From: Microscilla marina ATCC 23134
Lineage (GTDB): Bacteria > Bacteroidota > Bacteroidia > Cytophagales > Microscillaceae
Reading direction: 5' to 3'
NCBI RefSeq assembly: GCF_000169175.1
Contig: NZ_AAWS01000001.1
Coordinates: forward strand, 62,001-126,000
Length of the DNA stretch: 64,000 nucleotides
The position numbers and the translations under genes are program-made. This document shows, piece by piece, positions 54,476 to 61,027 of the stretch. The stretch's first letter is position 1. Each line of letters opens with the position of its first letter. The notes below the pieces were generated by a model. The model saw nothing but the letters and a program-made list of their open reading frames with translations. It was not told the DNA's origin and did not search any database.

Positions 54476-56065
54476 ATGGCTGAACACGAAGACAATGACC
54501 GCAAGATATTACAGCTGTTACAGCATTACGACGAAGGCAATATTGAACTTGCTTTCCACCTGTGTGCAGGACTTGAAGGAGCCTACAGCGAAGAAGTGGC
54601 CGAAGAGTTACAAAAGCATGTATTTTTGTGTGTAAGGCACCAGGTAGAGTTCAACTTTGTGCAAAACTTACGTTATTTGAGTCTCTGGAAAGATGACCTG
54701 ACTGCACTGCCACCAGAGGTGCTCCAATTGTCTAATTTGCGGCAATTGAACCTGGGTTATAACAAGCTTACCACCATACCCCCCGAACTCAATCAATTAA
54801 AATACCTTCAGGCGCTTAGCCTGGTACACAATCAAATTACTTCATTGTCGCCCGCCATAGGGCAGCTCAAACATTTACAGGAACTAAACTTATGGAGCAA
54901 CCGTTTACGCGATTTGCCCCCAGAGTTGGGCAATTTGAAAAGTTTGCAGTTGCTGGATTTAGTAGATAATCACTTAGAAGTTTTTCCCGAAGGCATTGGC
55001 AAACTACTCAATTTGCAACAGCTCAACCTGGAGCACAACCGTCTGGCTGTTTTGCCCAAAACAGTAGGCAATTTAACTCAATTAGAAAAATTGGAGCTGG
55101 GCAACAATGAATTGAAAGCCTTGCCTGATGCCATAGGCAAACTCAAGAAATTACAAGTACTTGAAATTAGCCGTAACCAGTTAGCGTGCTTGCCCACCAG
55201 CATAGGGCAATTGCAACAATTAGAACAGCTTGATTTAAGCAGCAACCAGTTGAGCCAATTGCCTGCCGAACTCAAAGGCCTGGAAAACCTGCAGCAGCTC
55301 AACCTGATGTACAACCAACTTGCCCAGCTACCTACTACTATAGGGCAACTCAAGCAATTACAAAATCTTAATTTGTGGAATAACCTACTGACAGCCCTGC
55401 CCACAACTATAGGGCAACTTCAAAACCTACAACGACTCAATATTGCGGATAACCGATTGACTGCATTGCCCGAACAAATAGGTATGCTTACTAAATTGAT
55501 AGAGCTGAAGTTGGAGAATAACGAGATAACTCGTTTACCGCCAAGCATTGGGCAGCTAAGCCATGTAGCAGAAATAAGGCTGGAACATAATCTAATAACT
55601 GACTTGCCCACTGAAATCGGCAACCTTTATTGTCGCCAACTCGACCTTAGCAGTAATCGTCTCACCACACTGCCGCTAAGTATAGGTGGTTTACAATGTT
55701 TGTCGTTGAACCTTAGCTATAATGCCTTATCTTATTTGCCCCTTACTATAGGACAGTGGACCGATTTAATGATGCTCAACCTTAGCTCTAACCAATTAAG
55801 TTATTTGCCCTCTACTATAGGTGAAATGGAGAATCTGCAAGACCTTGACCTGAGCGACAATGCTTTGTCTTACCTGCCAGCTACTATGGGCAACCTTAAG
55901 AGTTTGCGTAAGCTTAACTTGTCAGGCAATCAACTAACTGCCTTCGCTTTTGATCTGCAAAACCTGTCTCACCTTAAGGAGTTGGTGTTATTGGGCAACC
56001 CTATATCAACAGAAACCAAAGCAATTGTTAAGCAAGCCTTACCCCATTGCAAAGTTGTCTGGTAA
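54476..56065 (+). CDS. Leucine-rich-repeat protein
   Basis: A 529-residue protein starting at ATG 54476. The first 65 residues are helical and acidic (AEHEDNDRKILQLLQHYDEG). About 18 LRR units of 23 residues follow, with the consensus LPxxIGQLxxLxxLxLxxN; many have TTIGQL. The last unit ends KQALPHCKVVW, close in style to the capping end of the LRR protein at 42856-44358 (KKMLPNCSFTKFG). There is no signal peptide or effector domain. It begins 102 bases after the giant TPR gene on the same strand. A protein-binding role is inferred. Confidence 0.9.
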   Translation: MAEHEDNDRKILQLLQHYDEGNIELAFHLCAGLEGAYSEEVAEELQKHVFLCVRHQVEFNFVQNLRYLSLWKDDLTALPPEVLQLSNLRQLNLGYNKLTTIPPELNQLKYLQALSLVHNQITSLSPAIGQLKHLQELNLWSNRLRDLPPELGNLKSLQLLDLVDNHLEVFPEGIGKLLNLQQLNLEHNRLAVLPKTVGNLTQLEKLELGNNELKALPDAIGKLKKLQVLEISRNQLACLPTSIGQLQQLEQLDLSSNQLSQLPAELKGLENLQQLNLMYNQLAQLPTTIGQLKQLQNLNLWNNLLTALPTTIGQLQNLQRLNIADNRLTALPEQIGMLTKLIELKLENNEITRLPPSIGQLSHVAEIRLEHNLITDLPTEIGNLYCRQLDLSSNRLTTLPLSIGGLQCLSLNLSYNALSYLPLTIGQWTDLMMLNLSSNQLSYLPSTIGEMENLQDLDLSDNALSYLPATMGNLKSLRKLNLSGNQLTAFAFDLQNLSHLKELVLLGNPISTETKAIVKQALPHCKVVW

Positions 56066-56662
56066 TTAAATATCCTTTACCTTTTTTCTTAATCGACTAA
56101 ATGTTTCGGGGGTCATGCGTAGGTACGAAGCCAGGTATTTTTGTGGGATGAGTTGAATACAGCGGGGACTCTGTGTCATAAGACGACGATAGCGCTCTTC
56201 GGCAGTATAAGATAAAATAGCTACTTCGCGGTTTGCCTTGCCAATCAAAATGTCTTCACAGATGAGCCTACCCCAGCGCTCTACACTTTTGTGGCGGTCA
56301 TACAATCCTTGTAAGTCGTGGTAGCTTAGGCGTAGCAGTACGCTGTTGCTGATGGCTTGAAGGTAATATTTAGCTGGAGTTTGGGTAAGAAAAGAATCTA
56401 CGATTCCTGAGTAACTATGGTCAAACGAAAAAGCCACGCAAACCTCTTCTCCATTTACCAAGTGAAAACCACGTTGTACTCCATCTTCTACAAAATACAA
56501 ATAACGTTCTGTTTCCCCTACTTTAGTCAGGTATTCGTTTTTAGCTGGAGTTACCAATGTCCAGCCTTGGGCAAAGTCTTCCCATACCTCATCAGATAGT
56601 ATTACCTTTTGGTGAATAGTTGCTCGCAAGTGAGTAAGTGCCTGGAGGTGTATAGTATGCAT
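56066..56662 (-). CDS. Crp/Fnr-family transcriptional regulator
   Basis: A 198-residue regulator with an N-terminal cyclic-nucleotide-binding-like beta-roll (YLYFVEDGVQRGFHLVNGEE, VDSFLTQTPAKYYLQAISNS) and a C-terminal winged helix (IPQKYLASYLRMTPETFSRL). The residues that bind cAMP in Crp are not conserved, as usual for this Bacteroidota subgroup, and there are no Fnr-type cysteines. Its stop codon abuts the stop of the LRR gene, with no terminator between these convergent genes. Targets are unknown. Confidence 0.88.
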   Translation of the reverse strand: MHTIHLQALTHLRATIHQKVILSDEVWEDFAQGWTLVTPAKNEYLTKVGETERYLYFVEDGVQRGFHLVNGEEVCVAFSFDHSYSGIVDSFLTQTPAKYYLQAISNSVLLRLSYHDLQGLYDRHKSVERWGRLICEDILIGKANREVAILSYTAEERYRRLMTQSPRCIQLIPQKYLASYLRMTPETFSRLRKKVKDI

Positions 56663-57709
56663 AAAAGCTAAATTGTTTGGGGTAAAAAATAAGCCTTGTC
56701 AAATAGTATAGAGAATGCAGGCTTTATAAAAAGAATGGTATAATACACAGAAAAAGGCTTATTGGACAAGGATTGAAACCTTGTAAAGGGGAAGCAAATA
56801 GTGAGAGATAAAGATAACAATAGAGAAAAAGCCATTTTGTGTTACGTGGTATTCTTTTAAAGGTTACAAAGAAAACGGATGTACTTGTAAGGAAAAACTC
56901 TTTTATGAACTTAAATTAAGTGGTTTTTAGAGAAAAAAAGCCAAGAGTAAAAACAATATTCAGAGACAAAATGTATAAAAATGTACAATATGTTTTTTAA
57001 AAAAGGCGTAAATTGACAATTAAGCAAAACATAAAAAGAAAAAAATGGGATGGAATGAACAGGTAATTCTGAAAGTGGGGAAAATATGGCTAATTGGTGT
57101 GCTAAAGCAAAAAAAACTTGAGGGAAGTAGATAAAGGTTATCAACTATCCCCCAAGATCCTTCAACCAGCTATGCGATGCAAATATACGAGAAATTTCAT
57201 TAGTTAAAATAGTTAAGAGAAAAAATATATAGATGTAGTGACACGAAATGCCCTATACCTCTCGTACTCTAATATAGGGAATACTTATTTTAAGTGTTTT
57301 CACCAAACATTATTGAAACAAAAAAGGAAATTTCAAAGTTTTTATAATGTTGGCTTCAATATTGATTTGTATAATATTCGGTGAGTTAGTCAATAATTAA
57401 GCTTTTATACTTACCCAAGTAATTTTTATAGTGTTTTTCACAGAGGTTTTTTTAGGTAGCCAAATAATTGATTGTTACATTTGTAACATAAAATTTTATC
57501 AAAAGAAGGTTTTTTGATTATTTATTTGGGAGATAATGATTTTTGATGATAATATTTTCGGGTTAAAGGTTTAGGAGAACAATGCATAAGTGAGCAGAAA
57601 AACCAAAGATTTTATAGTAAATTGAGGATTGATTTTAACACTAGATATTAAATAATTATTTTACCATAAGGCGGGCAGGTTGCCCTAATTTTTAAAACAT
57701 TTAGACATC
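56663..57709. other. Long AT-rich intergenic region
   Basis: More than 1 kb without a convincing gene. A 77-codon minus-strand frame at 56911-57144 is Phe-rich and looks spurious. The most notable element is the dyad and -7 match at 57473-57488, about 220 bases before the 56-residue peptide gene. Confidence 0.5.
57473..57488. promoter_or_regulatory. Dyad overlapping a -7 promoter element
   Basis: TGTTACA and TGTAACA flank a TT centre, a perfect seven-base dyad. The plus strand of the dyad includes TACATTTG (57476-57483), which matches TAnnTTTG, so a repressor bound here could block a promoter. No good -33 element is seen. Confidence 0.45.
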
Positions 57710-57880
57710 ATGCAAACAACACAACACGAACAGACAATAACAGTAACACAAAAAAAACAAGTATCAACACAAAATGAGCATACCAAAAAAATAGAGCAAC
57801 AGGCAAATCAAATTCGTTTGGCTTTGTTTCTTGTAAGCTGGATGATGGGCGTTCTTTTTGTGATCAGCAACATCTCATAA
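57710..57880 (+). CDS. 56-residue single-span membrane peptide
   Basis: A short frame with ATG at 57710 and TAA at 57878-57880. The first 35 residues are polar and rich in Gln, Thr and Lys (TQHEQTITVTQKKQ, KKIEQQANQ). A hydrophobic helix at about 37-53 (LALFLVSWMMGVLFVIS) ends the chain. The composition is unlike random AT-rich sequence and fits a small tail-anchored membrane protein. It may be co-transcribed with the gene at 58017. No family is recognised. Confidence 0.55.
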   Translation: MQTTQHEQTITVTQKKQVSTQNEHTKKIEQQANQIRLALFLVSWMMGVLFVISNIS

Positions 57881-58016
57881 GCACTCATTCATACCAACAC
57901 TACCAAGACAAGCAAAAATAGTCCTTCTACACCAAAACAACTTTTGCTTGCCCAGCATCTTTACTTTTAACCAAGTATTTTTTTTAACACAATGAACACT
58001 GCAAATAAAGAACATC

Positions 58017-58427
58017 ATGAAAACACCACCAGTATTACTTACACTGAACCTGGAACATAGTTCAGACCAAGAACAGATCATTCTTAGTGATGTACCAGCC
58101 TGGGAGTTGGGCAACCTGCACCTGGACGAACCCACGCACACCCATGACCTGCCTTTTCACAAAGAATTACAGTTTGTGGTAAAAGCAAAAACCAGCAGTA
58201 AAATATTATTGGCATTGGTTGGTTCACCCAAGCAATTCCTACGAAGAACTTTTGGCGGATCGCTAGAGGTAGACTACTATAGCATGCCTGATCAACTACA
58301 GTTTGAGTGGAAATTACTTCAAACCAATATCAAGGACAAAATTGTAGGTAAAACATTTCGCTTGGTACAAAGCAATGTACCCTTGGCAGATGTTCATTCT
58401 TGTAAAGAAGAACTCGTCGCAGTTTGA
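58017..58427 (+). CDS. Protein of unknown function
   Basis: A 136-residue soluble protein with no signal peptide. It reads as mainly beta strands: VLLTLNLEH, LQFVVKAKTSSKILLALVG, GGSLEVDYYSM, LQFEWKLLQ and KTFRLVQSNV. The HTHDLPFHKELQF segment contains several His but no metal motif is clear. It starts 136 bases after the 56-residue peptide and is closed by a strong terminator. I do not recognise the family. Confidence 0.7.
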   Translation: MKTPPVLLTLNLEHSSDQEQIILSDVPAWELGNLHLDEPTHTHDLPFHKELQFVVKAKTSSKILLALVGSPKQFLRRTFGGSLEVDYYSMPDQLQFEWKLLQTNIKDKIVGKTFRLVQSNVPLADVHSCKEELVAV

Positions 58428-58452
58428 AAGCAACAGCTATAACATATGAATG

Positions 58453-58476
58453 AAAGCCTCTTTTTCAAGAGGCTTT
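58453..58476. terminator. Intrinsic terminator
   Basis: AAAGCCTCTT pairs with AAGAGGCTTT over a TTTC loop, with further T after it. It lies between the convergent genes ending at 58427 and 58527. Confidence 0.9.
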
Positions 58477-58526
58477 TTCTTTGTGATTACTTTACCTATT
58501 GAGGTAGAGTACCCTCCTGTTTTTTC

Positions 58527-59567
58527 TTATTTAATCAAGCCTTGTTTAATCAAACTATCTGCAGTAGCAAGCAGTGCTTCTTGCGTATTGCGAGGTTGCC
58601 AATCGAGCGTATTTACGGCCTTAGAGTTGTCAAACACACGTTTTTTGCCCAGTTCATTCATTACAGAACGTGTGGCAGGATCAAAAATACCAAAGAGTTT
58701 TACGGCAAAGTTGGGCAAACTAAATTTGGGCATACGTTTTTTGTATTGGGGGTATTTTTCTCTGATAATCTCGGCAATTTCTGATACCCAATGAAACCCT
58801 GCGTTACAAATAAGCCTTTGCCCGGCCGCCTCTGGCTGTTCCATTGCTTTTATCTGCAAGTCTGCCACATCGCGTACATCCACCACCGAAAAACCAAACT
58901 TGGGAGCCCCCGGAAAATCACCATCCAATAGTTTTTTTACCAACTCAGCCGAAGTTCCATAGTCTTTTTCAAGCACTGGCCCCATTACTGCCACTGGCTG
59001 AATAGTGACTAGTTCCATGCGGGTATCATTTACTTCCATTACCTGCCAGGCAGCTTTTTCGGCGATGGTTTTGCTTCTTATATAAGGAGTAGTGTCTTTA
59101 CGATCTTGTATATCAGTCCAGTGTGCTTCAGTGTAAGCCTTGGTAGTGTTGCCCTTCATATTGCCATAGCCTATGGCTGCTACCGAAGAAGTCATCACTA
59201 CCCTTTTTACCCCGTTTTTTATGGCAGCTCGTAGTACATTTTCTGCGCCTTCTTTGGCAGGTACAATCAGCTCGTCTTCGTGCTTGGGCAAGCTTGCCGA
59301 TAGGGGAGAAGCTACATGCTGTACATAGTCTACGCCTTGAGTAGCAGCCTCCCACGACTGTGCTTGAGTAAGTTCTGCCTCGACAAAACTAAGGTTATCA
59401 ATATGAGAAGTATATTGAGCAATCACTTCTTTGATAGATGCAATTCGTTGGGCGTTTCTTAAGCTACCTCTTACCTGGTAGCCTTCGTTGAGTAATTGGA
59501 TGGCAATATGCGACCCTATAAATCCGGTAATCCCGGTAACTAAAACTTTTGTGTTAGACTTATCCAT
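58527..59567 (-). CDS. NAD(P)-dependent epimerase/reductase of the extended SDR family
   Basis: A 346-residue Rossmann-fold enzyme resembling dihydroflavonol-4-reductase and 3-beta-HSD-like aldehyde reductases. The dinucleotide motif is TGITGFIGSH (residues 11-20). The catalytic YxxxK is Tyr-162 and Lys-166 in PYIRSK, with the Ser of VVMTSSVAA at 127-128. The Arg of RGSLR near 33-37 suggests NADPH preference. Substrate unknown, perhaps a reactive aldehyde or ketone. It follows the TetR gene on the same strand, and the 15-base dyad at 59593-59607 lies 26 bases upstream of its ATG, so repression by that TetR is likely. Confidence 0.9.
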   Translation of the reverse strand: MDKSNTKVLVTGITGFIGSHIAIQLLNEGYQVRGSLRNAQRIASIKEVIAQYTSHIDNLSFVEAELTQAQSWEAATQGVDYVQHVASPLSASLPKHEDELIVPAKEGAENVLRAAIKNGVKRVVMTSSVAAIGYGNMKGNTTKAYTEAHWTDIQDRKDTTPYIRSKTIAEKAAWQVMEVNDTRMELVTIQPVAVMGPVLEKDYGTSAELVKKLLDGDFPGAPKFGFSVVDVRDVADLQIKAMEQPEAAGQRLICNAGFHWVSEIAEIIREKYPQYKKRMPKFSLPNFAVKLFGIFDPATRSVMNELGKKRVFDNSKAVNTLDWQPRNTQEALLATADSLIKQGLIK

Positions 59568-59592
59568 ATTTTGTGAATGTTTATTTTTTTAA

Positions 59593-59607
59593 TTGAATAT
59601 TTATTCG
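59593..59607. promoter_or_regulatory. Putative TetR operator upstream of the SDR gene
   Basis: The 15 bases TTGAATATTTATTCG occur here and, on the opposite strand, at 60467-60481. The core GAATA-TT-TATTC is a perfect dyad. It is 26 bases before the SDR start codon. Confidence 0.7.
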
Positions 59608-59722
59608 GTTTTTAAATAAAAAAAACTTCTATGTGCCTGTCTTTTATTGTAACTTCCATCTACCGATTTTATAAACCCTTAAAAATCAATGTATTATGAA
59701 GCAGGTAGCATGCTTGCAAACC

Positions 59723-59754
59723 AGCCTAAAGCTAAAGACTAATAGCTTTAGGCT
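59723..59754. terminator. Hairpin downstream of the TetR gene
   Basis: AGCCTAAAGCTA pairs exactly with TAGCTTTAGGCT over an eight-base loop. It lies 85 bases beyond the TetR stop. The T tract is weak, so this may be a partial terminator. Confidence 0.55.
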
Positions 59755-59838
59755 GTAGAAGCTATAGACTATCAACTACCCCCTCTGCCATCATTGCAAA
59801 CATTTAGAGGAGTAGCATAAGTGATTGTTAATCAATAG

Positions 59839-60414
59839 TTAAGCTTTGAGGCTGTCCCAGCAAATAGAAAAAATCCTTTCTTTAATACTTTGAGTAACAG
59901 GTTGTCTTGCCATTTGGTAATGATGAATAATACTTTTGATAATACCATCAAGCGCCAGCATCATTTCCAGGTCAGGTATTTGTTTGAGGTAATGTTGATT
60001 TTTACCTTCATTAATCAAAGCAATCAGGCGTGCCGCCTTTTCATCCATGCTCAAAGCCTCTTCGGTATGGTAGCAAAACGGAGAACGTTGGTATTGTTCC
60101 TTGAATACTACCTCTTTTTGGTGTTTAATGAGGTAGGTCATATAGTTAAAGCATACTTTTTTGACCTTGATGGGGTATGGCAAATCAGGTGAAATACTTT
60201 TAAATAAGATCTCAGTGCCCTGTTTTTCTATGTCTTGATAAAGCGTCTCAATCAATGCCTCTTTGTCTTTATAATAAGTATACAAAGATCCCGTGCCAAT
60301 TGATGCTTTTTTGGCTACTTCACTCATTTTTACACCAGCCATCCCCTTTTCAAACACCAGGTCAAGGGTAGCTTGTTTGATCGCCTTGTCTTTTGCCTCG
60401 TCTTTGGGTTTCAC
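59839..60414 (-). CDS. TetR/AcrR-family transcriptional repressor
   Basis: A 191-residue regulator. The start is GTG at 60414, fixed by an in-frame TAA immediately upstream at 60420-60418. The helix-turn-helix lies at about 30-56 (MSEVAKKASIGTGSLYTYYK), and the C-terminal helical domain would bind an inducer and dimerise. Its own promoter region carries a copy of the 15-base dyad also present before the SDR gene, indicating autorepression and control of that gene. The inducer is unknown. Confidence 0.92.
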   Translation of the reverse strand: MKPKDEAKDKAIKQATLDLVFEKGMAGVKMSEVAKKASIGTGSLYTYYKDKEALIETLYQDIEKQGTEILFKSISPDLPYPIKVKKVCFNYMTYLIKHQKEVVFKEQYQRSPFCYHTEEALSMDEKAARLIALINEGKNQHYLKQIPDLEMMLALDGIIKSIIHHYQMARQPVTQSIKERIFSICWDSLKA

Positions 60415-61027
60415 TCTTTATGTTTGTTTAAGTACATTATCTTATGGAAACAAATATATATGTAATCGAATAAATATTCAACTAAAATTAGTTTTATTTT
60501 CTTATAGCTAAGCAAACCTACCAAAGTTCTTCCTGCCGGAAAATTTATCTACAGCAGAGCATTAACCTGCCATCCCTCAAGCATTTTGTTTCTTTAGAAT
60601 GCTTTATTTTTATGCTTTTATTCACGCAAATTTTCAGGGCATAGTTTATCAGCGAATACTCGTAAAAAGGTACATTTAGGGCGATTTTTTGTCATTAAAC
60701 TCCTGCTTTTGCTTGAAAAAATAAGCGAATATTATCCAAAAAAACTAGTAATTATTGCCCCTGAAAAAAGTTATTAATTCGTTTGTCATTTTCTGCTATT
60801 TTTTGCTAAAATGCTGATTTTCTGCATATTATAATTATTCTTTTGGGTTTTGTAAATATAGAGAGAGGGTGAATGGGTAATAATGAGTAATAACGGGTAA
60901 GCGTCTGGGGGTGTATCAAGGGATTATATATCTAGCATTCTCATGTTTTTACCAGGGTTGGTTTACCACTTTGGCGAAAGCCACGCCTGGAGGAGAATAA
61001 TTTTTATAACCATTAAAAACCTTTACA
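60415..61027. other. Divergent intergenic region
   Basis: Contains the TetR promoter and operator on one side. The other side has a short run of imperfect repeats of GGGTAATA near 60873-60902 upstream of the G8-domain gene. No other gene is visible. Confidence 0.5.
60451..60481 (-). promoter_or_regulatory. TetR gene promoter overlapped by its putative operator
   Basis: On the minus strand, TTG (60481-60479) and TATATTTG (60458-60451) are 20 bases apart. The 15-base dyad at 60467-60481 covers the -33 element and part of the spacer, so binding would block RNA polymerase. Confidence 0.7.

Noticed and set aside
54375-54635. 86-codon frame after the giant TPR gene
   Set aside because: Overlaps the start of the LRR gene in another frame and has no domain; the LRR frame is clearly coding.
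57991-58059. 22-codon frame starting MNTANKEHH just before the 136-residue gene
   Set aside because: Very short and overlaps the longer frame at 58017-58427, which extends to a terminator.
59128-59355. 75-codon Arg/Cys-rich minus-strand frame within the SDR gene
   Set aside because: Out-of-frame shadow of a well-supported SDR enzyme.
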